NCBI RefSeq assembly: GCF_036248275.1
Contig: NZ_CP109181.1
Span: 3,906,001 to 3,970,000 of the forward strand
DNA from: Streptomyces sp. NBC_01716
Lineage (GTDB): Bacteria; Actinomycetota; Actinomycetes; Streptomycetales; Streptomycetaceae
Direction: 5' to 3'
Length of the DNA: 64,000 nucleotides
The translations under genes were made by a program, and so were the position numbers. The notes beneath the pieces were generated by a model. That model did no database searches, had not been told where the DNA came from, and saw nothing but the letters and a program-made list of their open reading frames with translations. Below, piece by piece: positions 51,621-60,482 of this stretch; position 1 is the stretch's first letter; every line of letters starts with the position of its first letter.

Positions 51621-52784
51621 TCAGCCGGAGTTCTTCCGCGTCTCCGCCTGAGCCCGCTCGGCGGCTTCGCCGCGCTGCTGCCGAACTTCGGCGTCTATGC
51701 TCTTCGCGAGCTTGCGCTGGTGCTTCTTCTTGGAGTGCTGGTAGATCAGCTGTGCCTTCGGGCTGGACTGGCCCGCCCGGACCATGAGGTCCTTGAGCTT
51801 CGCGCCCGAGTCCGCCGCCAGGGTGTTGCCGGTGTGGCGGAGATCGTAGAAGCGAAAGCTGTCCGGCAGACCGGCCGCGGCCCGCGCCTTGCGCCACTTG
51901 CGCCCGAAGGAAGACCGTCGCAGAGCGGCTCCGCGTTCTCCGACGATGAGCAGCCCGTCCGGTTCCTTCTCGGCGAACCACTGAAGGTGGCGACGCAGCT
52001 CGGGCACCACGAAGTCGGGCAGGTAGATCGCGCGCTTCCCTGCACGCGACTTCGGTGCTCCCACGACCTTCTGGCCGTTGGTCAGCTCCGGTGCGGCGCG
52101 CCTGATCCACACGACGCCTTCGTCGAGGTCGATATCACCGCACCGCAGCTCCGCGAGTTCCTCGGGGCGGAGGGACGCGAAAGCGCCCAGGAAGATCATG
52201 ATGCGCTAGCGCGGTCCGATCGCCTCGGCCAGCACGTAGACCTGATGGATCTCGGCGACATCGCGCTCGTCCGCCTCCTCCTTCCCGGCACCCTTGATAC
52301 GGCACGGGTTGCTCTTGAGGAGTTCGTCGTCGACCGCGGTCTGGAGCACCGCCTTCAACAGACGATAGGACTTGGCCACGGTCGTCTTGGCGCCGTTGGT
52401 CGCCTTGAGCCGCTCAGCTCGCCACACACGCACATCCGCCGGCTGGATGCCGTCCAGGTCCCACTCGCCGAACGCGGGCAGGATGTGGAGCCTGAGCAAG
52501 CGGGTGTACAGATCCTCGGTGGTCGCCGCGAGGCCGCGCTCCCGAACCCACTTGTTGGCGAAGTCCTCGAAGTTGACCGCTCCGGCGTCGGGGTCGGTCC
52601 AGTGCTTGCGCTCTATGTCCGCCTGGGTCAGCGTGAGCCAGGTCGTCGCCTCCGTCTTGGTCTCGAAGGTATGTGGCGCGTACCGCCGCACACCGTCCGG
52701 AGCCCAGTAGCGGGCCTGGAAGCGTCCCGACTGGGTCTTGCGCACGCTGCCGAACTCGCGCCGCCGCTGCGGCTTGCGCGGCAT
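51621..52784 (-). pseudogene. int: Tyrosine site-specific integrase with an internal amber codon
   Basis: The two halves are in one frame, separated only by TAG at 52206-52208. Together they give 387 codons. The N-terminal half (MPRKPQRRREFGSVRKTQSG) has the arm- and core-binding SAM-like domains. The second half holds catalytic Arg in SLRPEELAELR, Lys near GKRAIYLP, the YDLRHTGNTL box (Tyr where His is usual) and the nucleophile Tyr in LIYQHSKKKH. Related integrases have R-Y-R where this one has R-stop-R, so a Tyr codon probably mutated to TAG. Unless suppressed, the protein lacks all catalytic residues. Confidence 0.88.
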
Positions 52785-52996
52785 CAGGCGGCCCTGCCGT
52801 AGCTCGGCCGACCCCGTCGTGCGGGCTGAACGGTGTGGGCTTCGATGTACGCGGTGAGAGCGCTGTCGGCGATGCGGACGTGGCGTCCGACCTTGACGAA
52901 GACGATGCGGCGTTCCGCCACGAGGCGGCGGACGAAGCGCACGCCTGTGCCGAGTCGTTCAGCAGCCTCGTCCACGGTGAGGAGGCGGTCAGCCAT
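52784..52996 (-). CDS. Excisionase-type small HTH protein
   Basis: The 70-residue winged-helix protein of the excisionase (BldC/MerR-like) family reads LLTVDEAAERLGTGVRFVRR at residues 5-24, followed by the wing RIVFVKVGRHVRIADSAL. Its stop overlaps the integrase start (TGATG), the usual xis-int arrangement. It likely directs excision, but the broken integrase would make it ineffective. Confidence 0.88.
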   Translation of the reverse strand: MADRLLTVDEAAERLGTGVRFVRRLVAERRIVFVKVGRHVRIADSALTAYIEAHTVQPARRGRPSYGRAA

Positions 52997-53401
52997 GCAG
53001 CGTCACCTCCTTCGCGGCACTCGTGGTCCGAGCGGAGCCATGGGGTATCGCTGGCCGACGCAAGGCGGGGTCCTCTCTTCGCAGGCATATGGCACGGCAA
53101 TGCCGACCTGCGTGGTCGATCGCTTGGGATGGGGGTTGTTGGCGGGCGCCCGCCCCTGCGGGGTGCGCCGGGGCGGCAGTTGAGCTACGCGTCGCTGCTG
53201 GGGCCGTTCTCACTGGCCGAGCCGCCTGGGGACACGGTGGTGTTGGTCATCGGGCTGCCCAAAGCGGCTCCTCGGTGGCCGAGTTGGCGCTGGCCGATGC
53301 CTTGTTGAGCGCGGGGGAATTCAACGGTGCTGCGACCCTGAATTCCTTCCGGGCATATTGCGAGCGGTCTGTTTTCCATGACCAAATGTGTACCTCGCGT
53401 T

Positions 53402-53422
53402 CGCCGGTTTGGTGAACCGGCG
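53402..53422. promoter_or_regulatory. Hairpin CGCCGGTT-N5-AACCGGCG, copy 1
   Basis: Perfect 8-bp arms with loop TGGTG. The same arms with another 5-base loop occur at 58945-58965, upstream of a different gene of the element, so this may be an operator for an element-encoded repressor. Confidence 0.5.
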
Positions 53423-53807
53423 TTCTGCGGTATGTTGCGCTCCGCTTCACCGTGGAAGGGAGTTGAGCCGGACTCCTTAGGGCGCGGCCATGAGTGGTGG
53501 ATTCGATCGCCGATGTACGGTCTGACGTGGGGTTATGTGTTGTAGCTCGGGTCACAACCGCTGCGCAAGATATCTTCGATGTGATGCTTCTGGCTTTGCC
53601 GATGCTCGGGCTTTTTTGTCGACCGGCGTTTCGGGTCTACCGTTATATGCAAGCCCCGCAGCAGGTGTTCGCCGACAGCTGTCCGCTTTCTCTGGCGAAT
53701 GCTGGACTTGTGCGGGGTAGTTGTGGCTGTCTTGGATTCGCCCGCTGCGGCGACCCAACCAGCCCTAGCCGCCTGCCTCTTGACCCGCCGCAGCCTCATG
53801 CATGAAC

Positions 53808-53834
53808 GAAGCCCCCGGCAAGGCCGGGGGCTTC
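53808..53834. terminator. Strong hairpin before the DUF3631 gene
   Basis: Perfect 12-bp arms GAAGCCCCCGGC and GCCGGGGGCTTC with loop AAG. It argues that the real DUF3631 start lies downstream and could terminate or attenuate transcription entering from the left. Confidence 0.7.
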
Positions 53835-53921
53835 AACCGCGACCTCTCAACCGCCATCCCTAGCGATCAACCTGCGGAAACCGGGATTGCCGTCCCATAC
53901 GGCCCGCAAGCAGAGGAGCTG

Positions 53922-55196
53922 ATGCCCAGTATGACCGAACCCCAGCCGAAGACCCCGTCTCACCGTGACGCGACGCCACCGTGGCCTCCGGTCGCCGTAC
54001 CCGGCCAGCCCGTCAACTCCACCGTGCCTCCCACGGACGAGGACCGCGACGACGAGCCTCCAGCGACGCCGCTGCCCGAAGGGGCACAGGTACTGGCCGA
54101 TCTGCAGGCGCAGATCACGCGGTACGTGATCCTGCCTTCGGCGGAGGCTCTCACGGCGGTGACGTTGTGGGTGGCGGCGTCGCATCTGCAGCCGGCGTGG
54201 CAGCACGCGCCGCGTCTGGCGGTGGTGGCTCCGGAGAAGCGGTGCGGTAAGTCGAGGCTGCTGGATGTTCTGACCGAGACGGTGCACAACTGCCTGATCA
54301 CGGTCAACGCCAGTCCAGCCGCGATCTTCCGGTCGATCACCGACGACAATCCGCCCACGCTCCTGGTCGACGAGGCAGACACCCTCTTCGGCACCGCGAA
54401 GGCGGCTGAACGGAACGAGGATCTGCGGGGTCTGCTGAACGCCGGGCATCAGCGCAACCGGCCCACGCTGCGGGTCTCGGGGCCCGAGCACAAGCCGACC
54501 CCGTTCCCCACCTTCGCCATGGCGGCCCTCGCGGGGATCGGCGACCTGCCGGACACGATCATGGACCGGTCGGTCGTCATCCGGATGCGCCGCCGGGCAC
54601 CGGGCGAGAAGGTCGCGGCCTTCCGCACCCACCGCGACACCCCCGCGCTGCACGCCCTGCGCGACCGCCTCTCCTCCTGGCTCCAGCCGCTGGGTGCGCT
54701 GGCGGCGGACCGGGAGCCGGTCATGCCGGTCGAGGACCGCGCGGCCGACACGTGGGAGCCGCTGGTGATCGTCGCCGACCTCGCCGGGGGTGACTGGCCC
54801 GCGCTCGTGCGTACCGCCTGCCGGATCATGAGCGACTACGAGGCGGGGCAGGACGAGGAAGGCGGGCTGCGCACGCGGCTGCTGGTCGGGATCCGCCGGG
54901 CCTTCGGCGCCGAGCGCGACCCAGGGGTGCTGGCCACCAAGCGCCTGCTGGAGGCACTGAACGCGGACAGGGAAGCGCCGTGGGCGGAGTACGGTGCCGG
55001 CGGTCTGACGCCGCGCGGCCTGCAACTGCTCCTGAAGCCCTACGGCATCAGCTCGGCCAACCGTCGCTTCCCCGACGGCACCCAGGCCAAAGGCTTCGCG
55101 CGCAACCAGTTCCTCGACGCCTGGGCCCGCTACTGCCCCGAACCGGCACCCGCGGTTCAGGTCACGGCGCAACGGCTGCCCGGCACCGCGCCCTGA
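53922..55196 (+). CDS. DUF3631 P-loop ATPase (plasmid/ICE type)
   Basis: The 424-residue protein has a Walker A motif PEKRCGKS (Lys110), Walker B LLVDEAD (Asp150-Glu151), and the C-terminal DUF3631 region (about 240-410) with WEPLVIVADLAGGDWPALVR. Such proteins are common on Streptomyces plasmids and integrative elements and resemble helicase/primase-type replication or mobilisation ATPases. The start ATG at 53922 has GAGGAG just before it, and ATG 53931 is the alternative; earlier in-frame codons overlap a hairpin. The next gene starts about 260 bases on. Confidence 0.88.
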   Translation: MPSMTEPQPKTPSHRDATPPWPPVAVPGQPVNSTVPPTDEDRDDEPPATPLPEGAQVLADLQAQITRYVILPSAEALTAVTLWVAASHLQPAWQHAPRLAVVAPEKRCGKSRLLDVLTETVHNCLITVNASPAAIFRSITDDNPPTLLVDEADTLFGTAKAAERNEDLRGLLNAGHQRNRPTLRVSGPEHKPTPFPTFAMAALAGIGDLPDTIMDRSVVIRMRRRAPGEKVAAFRTHRDTPALHALRDRLSSWLQPLGALAADREPVMPVEDRAADTWEPLVIVADLAGGDWPALVRTACRIMSDYEAGQDEEGGLRTRLLVGIRRAFGAERDPGVLATKRLLEALNADREAPWAEYGAGGLTPRGLQLLLKPYGISSANRRFPDGTQAKGFARNQFLDAWARYCPEPAPAVQVTAQRLPGTAP

Positions 55197-55453
55197 CCCG
55201 GAACGTCCCGTCGCACTCGTCCCCGCCCAGCTCAGCACGGGGACGAGTGAAGACCTCGCAACGAGTCGACTCGACATCACCATTCCACCCGTACCTGTCC
55301 TGACCAGGCACGCAACGAGTGGTACGAGTCCCACCCCCACGGCGGCCCTGCCCTCGCTGAGGCAGTGCCCGGATCCGTCTTGTGCCGTCCCGAGCGACTT
55401 CGCCGTGTCCCCCCGCCGCCAGGACGGACCACCGCTATCTGAGGAGAACCCGC

Positions 55454-56362
55454 TTGCTCCACCCCACCACCACCCGGCACCAGACCACCATCGCGACGAA
55501 CCATGGCCAACGCATGATGAAGCACACGGCTGAGCGGTACGCGCTCGTGGCCGCTGGTGCCGTCATCGTGGCCCTGACCGCTGGGGCGTTCTGGCTGTCC
55601 TACACGCATCTTGCCGAGGTGTCCGGGAAGCACGGGCTGGGCGGTTCACCCGTCCGTCAATGGGCGTGGCCGGCGACGCTGGACGCGTTCATCGTCGCGG
55701 GCGAACTCCTCATGCTCCGCGCCGGTCTGCGCAGGGTCACCGACGGATGGGCCATCGCCGTAACCGCCACCGGATCGGCCGGCTCCATCGCCCTCAACGT
55801 CGCAGGCGTCAGCGGCACAGCAGGTGCTGGCACCGTGCCGCTGCTCGACTACGTGGTCGCCGCGGTCCCGCCCACCGCAGCCCTGCTCGCCTTCGGAGTC
55901 CTGATGCGGCAGATCCACCAACTCGTCGACCAACCCACAGCACCTCCGGACACCACTTCCGAACGGCACGTCGGCGTGCCGACCACGGCATCCGCGAAGC
56001 AGCCGGAACCACCGGTCCTGGCTACGGAGGCGAAGAGCGAGTCGCTCGGCGGCAGTCCTGAACTCACCGGAACATCCGGTTCTCCCACCCGTAGCGCGCC
56101 GGAAGTGCCCGACACGGTGCTGGATCAGGAGGCGCCTGCACCTCGGCGTACGGGGCGGCCCCCGAATGCCTCGCTCGACGAGCTGCTGGCCATCGCCCGC
56201 CCCGTGGTCGAACGGCTCGGTGGGATCGACCGCGACGAGATCACGGACGAGATCCGGAACGTGCAGGAACGCAAAGCCTCCAACGAGCGCCTGCTGAAGG
56301 TCATCAAGGTGCTTGAGAAGGAGCGGGACTCAGCGCGCTCCTCGGCCCAGCCATCCGGCTGA
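55454..56362 (+). CDS. DUF2637 membrane protein (SpdB2-like)
   Basis: The 302-residue protein has about four membrane helices in residues 30-150 (ALVAAGAVIVALTAGAFWLS, then GWAIAVTATGSAGSIALNVA and others). A polar Pro/Ser/Thr linker and a C-terminal helical segment (about 225-300, LDELLAIARPVVERLGGIDR) resembling a plasmid DNA-binding helix-turn-helix follow. DUF2637 proteins are linked to intramycelial spread in Streptomyces plasmids. A TTG start at 55454 is chosen because GAGGAGAA sits five bases upstream; an ATG at 55514 has no ribosome binding site. Confidence 0.85.
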   Translation: MLHPTTTRHQTTIATNHGQRMMKHTAERYALVAAGAVIVALTAGAFWLSYTHLAEVSGKHGLGGSPVRQWAWPATLDAFIVAGELLMLRAGLRRVTDGWAIAVTATGSAGSIALNVAGVSGTAGAGTVPLLDYVVAAVPPTAALLAFGVLMRQIHQLVDQPTAPPDTTSERHVGVPTTASAKQPEPPVLATEAKSESLGGSPELTGTSGSPTRSAPEVPDTVLDQEAPAPRRTGRPPNASLDELLAIARPVVERLGGIDRDEITDEIRNVQERKASNERLLKVIKVLEKERDSARSSAQPSG

Positions 56363-56558
56363 CCTCCCCGCGCTACCCCACCCGCCGGAAGTCCGGAAGC
56401 GGTTCCGGACTTCCGGCCACCGGGTCGCCCCTGCCCCATTCGCACAACCCGCCCAGAGCCTCTGATCCAACGGCACCGCCGTTTCATAGCCCCTCAGCGG
56501 ACCCCGCCGACGCATCACACCCCAGCCCGATCACTTACGGAACACGGAGATCCGCGCC

Positions 56559-57176
56559 ATGACTGGCCAGCAACACGAACACCCGAGCCCACAGCAGGAG
56601 ATGACAACCACCAGCACCAGCCGAGCAAGTTGGAGGTTCGGACACTCCCCCGCAGGGGGAGCGTCCGAACCCGGCCCCGCCTCCGGGGTGGCGGGGACCG
56701 TCCGGCGCCAGGGGGCGCCGGACGGGAAGCCTGCGACCGGGGGCGGATCGCAGCCAAGTGCGGGCGTCCGCAAGCGCCGGTCCAAGGGGAAGCCGCGTCC
56801 CCGTGACAAGAAGCAGCGCCCCGCGCAGAGCGTCCGCCTCAACGAACGCGAACACATCGTCATCCAGGCCGGCGCCGACGCCGTCGGCATGAGCGTCGCC
56901 GGATTCCTCGCCCACTGCGCCCTGGCCGCCGCCCGCGACCAGACCCGCACCGCCGCCACCATCGCCGCCGACCACGACGTTCTCATCGAGCTCTTCGCCA
57001 CAGGCCGCAAGCTCAGCTGGGCCGGCAGCAACCTCAACCAGATGGCCAAGACCCTCAACTCCGGCGGCGACATCGCCCGCATTGAGGAAGCCCTCACCGA
57101 CGTCCGCCGCGCGGCCACCGCCACCAGGGCGGCCGTCGAGCGGATCACCAACCGCCAGAAAGGCAAGACCGCTTGA
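56559..57176 (+). CDS. MobC-type relaxosome protein
   Basis: The 205-residue protein has a low-complexity, Gly/Pro-rich first 70 residues encoded by the inverted-repeat cluster, a basic stretch (VRKRRSKGKPRPRDKKQRPA) and a MobC domain (about 90-200): SVRLNEREHIVIQAGADAVG, then GSNLNQMAKTLNSGGDI. MobC helps the relaxase open oriT. The ATG at 56559 has CGGAG about 10 bases upstream. The stop overlaps the relaxase start (TTGA), giving translational coupling. Confidence 0.88.
   Translation: MTGQQHEHPSPQQEMTTTSTSRASWRFGHSPAGGASEPGPASGVAGTVRRQGAPDGKPATGGGSQPSAGVRKRRSKGKPRPRDKKQRPAQSVRLNEREHIVIQAGADAVGMSVAGFLAHCALAAARDQTRTAATIAADHDVLIELFATGRKLSWAGSNLNQMAKTLNSGGDIARIEEALTDVRRAATATRAAVERITNRQKGKTA
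56635..56753. repeat. Cluster of four inverted repeats in the 5' part of mobC (candidate oriT)
   Basis: Four stem-loops lie in 119 bases: 56635-56671 (GGTTCGGAC and CTCCCCC arms, one mismatch, loop GCA); 56675-56696 (CCCCGCC/GGCGGGG); 56698-56725 (perfect 12-bp arms CCGTCCGGCGCC, loop AGGG); and 56731-56753 (CTGCGA/TCGCAG). Such clusters next to mobC-relaxase genes are typical of transfer origins. Here they are inside the reading frame, in the low-complexity part of MobC. Confidence 0.6.
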
Positions 57177-58912
57177 TCCCCTGTATCCACAAGCAAGGCA
57201 GCAGCACCCACGGGCTGCTCAACTACCTCTACGGCAAAGGCACCCGCGAGGAGCACGTCGACCCGCACCTGGTCGCCTCCTTCGACTCCATGGCACCCGA
57301 CCCCGGCCGCGCCCCTTCCGCCACGAAGGAAGACCTCCAGCGGCTTCTCGACCAGCCACTGCACCTCCTCGACGAAGACCAGCGGCCCGACCAGCACGTG
57401 TGGCACTGCTCCGTACGCGCGGCAGGCACCGACCGCATCCTGAGCGACGTGGAGTGGGCCGACATCGCCCGCCGCATCGTGGCCGCCACCGGCATCGACC
57501 CCGGCGGCGCAGACAGCGCCGGGTGCCGGTGGGCCGCCGTCCGCCACGCGGATGACCACATCCACATCATCGCCACCCTCGTACGCGAGGACGGCCGCCG
57601 CCCCGACCACCACCGCTCCGGCCAACGCGCCCAGGCCGAAGCCCGCCTCATCGAAGCCGACTACGACCTGCACCGCGTCAACCCCGGCGACGGCACCGCG
57701 GCCAAACGCCCCACCAGCGCCGAACGCCACAAAGCCCAACGGGCAGGGCGGGAGCGTACAGCGCGAGAGGAGCTGCGAGAGGCCGTGCGCGGCGCCTCGG
57801 CCGGCGCCGCCTCCACGGATGAGTTCTTCGACCGTCTGGCCGCCGACGGCCTGCTGATCCGCAAGCGGATCGCGCCGTCGGGCGACCTGCTCGGCTACAA
57901 GGTCGCGCTGCCTGGCGACCGCAACAAGGACGATGAGCCGGTTTTCTATGCCGGTTCCACGCTCGCTCCCGACCTGTCTCTGCCCCGCATCCGCAAACGC
58001 TGGTCCCTCCAAGCGGAGGCGATCGCCGAGAGCGGTCCCGGGACGGCCCAGCCGGTTCTGCCGCCGGTGACCCACCCCGCGTTCGCCCGGCGACGGGCCG
58101 CCGCCGCCACCTGGCAGGCTCTGCTGATCATCGATCACGGCGACGACGGCACGGCAGCAGCGCAGATCGCCGCAGCAGGGGAGGTCCTGGACGCGCTTGC
58201 CAAGACCTCCGCCGCCCACACCCGCGCGGAACTCCGGCAGGCGGCGTTCGTGTTCGAGCGGGCCGGCCGCTCTCACGTGCGCGCCGTACGCGGACATGAC
58301 CACGCCCTGCGACAGGCCGCCCACGATCTCGTCCACAGCGGCCCCGCCCTCGGCCGGGGCGAAGACGGAGCCACCACGGCGATGGTCATCGACATGGCCG
58401 TCTTCCTCGCCATCGCCGCGGCGAACTGGCACGCCAGAAGGCACCACAGCCAGCAGGCAGCCGCAGCCCAGCAAGCCGCCGAGCATCTACGCGCCGCCTA
58501 TCAGGCCGCCGCAGCCCACCCCATCGCCGCCCTCCGCCGGCGAGGCCAGCGTCTGGCACCGCGTATGCGGCAGCGGCAAGCCGATCTCCTGCACCAGGCA
58601 CTGCCAGAGCTCGCCGAACGAATCCAGGCCGAGCCCGGCTGGCCCGCCCTGGCCGCCACCCTCGCCGACGCCCGGCAAGCGGGCCACGACCCGGCAGCCC
58701 TGCTCGCCGAAGCCACCCGACGACGCGAGCTCGACAGCGCCGACTCCCTCAGCGATGTCCTCGTCTGGCGCCTGCGCCGCAGTGCCCACCTGCCCGCCGC
58801 ACCCGAAACCCCCCAGGCCACACCCACCCGCGACGGCCGGCACACCCCGACCCCAACACCCGCCACACCACCAGCGGCCAAGGCAGCGAACCACCCCGGC
58901 CGTCCGCACTGA
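57173..58912 (+). CDS. MobA-type relaxase
   Basis: The 579-residue mobilisation nuclease has an N-terminal relaxase domain (1-200) with the three-histidine motif HADDHIH (His125, His129, His131). LYGKGTREEH near residues 19-28 is typical of actinobacterial relaxases. The catalytic tyrosine is not obvious; Tyr18 is a candidate. The C-terminal half is Ala/Arg/Gln-rich and helical, without an evident helicase motif. Its TTG start overlaps the mobC stop. It would nick oriT and pilot DNA, using a translocase supplied by another element. Confidence 0.9.
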   Translation: MIPCIHKQGSSTHGLLNYLYGKGTREEHVDPHLVASFDSMAPDPGRAPSATKEDLQRLLDQPLHLLDEDQRPDQHVWHCSVRAAGTDRILSDVEWADIARRIVAATGIDPGGADSAGCRWAAVRHADDHIHIIATLVREDGRRPDHHRSGQRAQAEARLIEADYDLHRVNPGDGTAAKRPTSAERHKAQRAGRERTAREELREAVRGASAGAASTDEFFDRLAADGLLIRKRIAPSGDLLGYKVALPGDRNKDDEPVFYAGSTLAPDLSLPRIRKRWSLQAEAIAESGPGTAQPVLPPVTHPAFARRRAAAATWQALLIIDHGDDGTAAAQIAAAGEVLDALAKTSAAHTRAELRQAAFVFERAGRSHVRAVRGHDHALRQAAHDLVHSGPALGRGEDGATTAMVIDMAVFLAIAAANWHARRHHSQQAAAAQQAAEHLRAAYQAAAAHPIAALRRRGQRLAPRMRQRQADLLHQALPELAERIQAEPGWPALAATLADARQAGHDPAALLAEATRRRELDSADSLSDVLVWRLRRSAHLPAAPETPQATPTRDGRHTPTPTPATPPAAKAANHPGRPH

Positions 58913-58942
58913 CCGGGGGAAGCGGGCGCAACATAGCCGACG

Positions 58943-58967
58943 ATCGCCGGTTAGCCCAACCGGCGAT
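58943..58967. promoter_or_regulatory. Hairpin ATCGCCGGTT-N5-AACCGGCGAT, copy 2
   Basis: Perfect 10-bp arms with loop AGCCC, 31 bases after the relaxase stop and 44 before the next gene. The core arms equal those at 53402-53422. It is either the relaxase terminator or a shared operator. Confidence 0.55.
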
Positions 58968-59010
58968 TCTCCAGACCATTGAAGCTCCCAATTCCACGAG
59001 GAGCATCCGT

Positions 59011-59391
59011 ATGCCCAACACCGACTTCCGACCCGACATCGTCGCTCTACTCTGCGACGCGGACTTCAAGTACCGGCCCGACACCCACACCTGGACCCAC
59101 CGCGACGGACGCCCGTTCAGTAAGGAGGAACAGGCTCACGTCTTCATGGCAACCCGCGCCGAGCTCGCAGAAGTACGTGCGCAGACCGCGCGGTACCGGC
59201 AGTACGTGCAGGCAAGGACAGAAGCCCCGGAAACCATGCAGCGCTTCCTCGCCCCGTTCATGCAGCAGCTCACCCAGAAAACCCTCGGCAACGCCACCCA
59301 GCTGATGAGCAAGGACGAACGGAACGAGTTCGATCGGCTGCTCGCCCTCGTGCTCGAGCCAGTGCGTCCCTTCGCCCCCAACGCGTTCTGA
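59011..59391 (+). CDS. Unknown 126-residue element protein
   Basis: The family is not recognised. It is soluble and helical, with a Trp/Asp-rich start (ADFKYRPDTHTWTHRDGRPF), a long helix (ATRAELAEVRAQTARYRQYV) and a C-terminal helix pair. GAGGAG lies nine bases before the ATG, supporting a real gene. Similar small proteins follow relaxases on Streptomyces elements. It is preceded by hairpin copy 2. Confidence 0.72.
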   Translation: MPNTDFRPDIVALLCDADFKYRPDTHTWTHRDGRPFSKEEQAHVFMATRAELAEVRAQTARYRQYVQARTEAPETMQRFLAPFMQQLTQKTLGNATQLMSKDERNEFDRLLALVLEPVRPFAPNAF

Positions 59392-59499
59392 TGAGGGGCC
59401 ACTTCCCCCAGCAATGAGGGCGAGGGAATTCCGGGCCGGGATGGCTCCCGGTTAGCGATCGGAGCGGCCAGTAGCGCCAACGAGCTGCCAGAGCAACGT

Positions 59500-59533
59500 G
59501 AAGCCGGGCCTCCCGAATGGGAGGCCCGGCTTC
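59500..59533. terminator. Bidirectional terminator between convergent genes
   Basis: Perfect 15-bp arms (59500-59514, 59519-59533), starting GAAGCCGGGC, with loop GAAT. Confidence 0.88.
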
Positions 59534-59553
59534 TCACAGCGTGGGGGCGGTGG

Positions 59554-60416
59554 TCAGCTGGCAGGGGCACACAGGAGCTGGTCCCGCGTGCTCTCCGGCA
59601 GCACCCTGCGCAACACCGGCGCGGTGGAGCTGAGCGAGGAGGCGAACGCGGCGACAAGACCGTGCGGCACGCTGGCGCTGAATGACGCGGCCCACAGGTA
59701 CGGGGCACTCATGGCCGGCTCAGCCCACGCCTGCCAGCCCATCGCCCCCAGCCCCTCCGCCTCGGCAGTCAGAGCGCGGGGGTCGGCGTCCTGGATCAGG
59801 GATGGCGCCTCGGCGAGGCTGAGGCGGGAGGTGAAGGTGGGGTGTATCGCCACCGCGCGGGGTTGGTCAGCGTCGCGGAGCCAGCCGTGTGCGGTGGCCG
59901 CATCGAGGACCGCCTCGGGACCGGCTGGCAACGTCGTGGGCTGGCCGCATTCGTCGAGCGCGGAGAGGAAGTCGGTGATGACCTCGCCCGGGACGTCGGG
60001 GGTGAAGTAGGCGGACCAGTCCGCGAGCGGACTGCTCGCGTCCGAACGGGCAGAAACCTGCCACGCGATCGGCAGCCCACCGAGGTGAAACGGCTCGTCC
60101 GGCAGCACCCACTGAGCCCACCGAAGAGCGTCGCGACTGATATGCAGGACCGTGCTGCGTAGCACCTGATGGTCCTCCAGCGGCTCGTCGAGCTCACGCC
60201 GCCCTCGAACGACAGTCAGGCTCGTCCAGCCGAAGCCGGCGAGGCTGTCCGCGACGGCATCGTAGAGACGACCGTCGTCGCCGGCTAGGTGTCGGGGACC
60301 GACCCAGTACGCGGGAGGGGCACCGGGTCGGAAGGGATCGCTGGGGTGGTGCGGGTACAGGGGCGCCTCCGTGGGCTCGGGGGTAGGTCTTCCGGCAGGG
60401 CGTTGTACGTTGACAT
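59554..60416 (-). pseudogene. DUF317 protein with an early frameshift in a G5 tract
   Basis: The main frame encodes a Streptomyces DUF317 protein: a first repeat (AYWVGPRHLAGDDGRLYDAV) and a second (AEPAMSAPYLWAASFSASVP, then PHGLVAAFASSL). The natural start MSTYNALPEDLPP at 60416 is in another frame. The switch to EPTEAPLYPHHPSDPF occurs in the run of five G (60379-60383); one extra base there restores a 287-residue protein. If the tract is truly five long, the ATG gives only a 43-residue peptide, although a GTG at 60165 could make a shortened protein. DUF317 function is unknown; such genes are frequent on mobile elements. Confidence 0.75.
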
Positions 60417-60482
60417 GGTCTGCGGCAGCACACCAGTCCTTTCAGGGACCTCTCTGTCTGCCCCCAGCGAACTGGTGAAAAG

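Larger units (their letters stand above)
52997..53921. other. Gene-poor control region of the element
   Basis: No recognisable gene is found in about 920 bases. The composition is less GC-rich than the flanks, especially 53330-53720, with short open frames lacking codon bias. It contains the hairpin at 53402-53422 and the terminator-like hairpin at 53808-53834, and probably the promoters for xis-int leftward and the DUF3631 gene rightward. A replication gene expected here in some elements is absent. Confidence 0.5.
51292..60416. mobile_element. Integrated mobilizable element at tRNA-Gly (right end undefined)
   Basis: Directly beside the tRNA lie, in the order usual for actinomycete integrative elements, an integrase facing the tRNA, an excisionase, a DUF3631 ATPase, a DUF2637 SpdB-like membrane protein, MobC and a relaxase. 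No TraB/FtsK-type translocase and no recognised RepSA/Prim-Pol replication gene is seen, so it is more like a mobilizable than a self-transmissible element. The nonsense codon in the integrase suggests it may be fixed in place. No second copy of the tRNA 3' end was found up to 64000, so the right boundary given here is only the last element-like gene. Confidence 0.7.

Noticed and set aside
53494..53805. Short open frame in the gene-poor element region
   Set aside because: Codon use is unlike the neighbours, no ribosome binding site is seen and no family is recognised.
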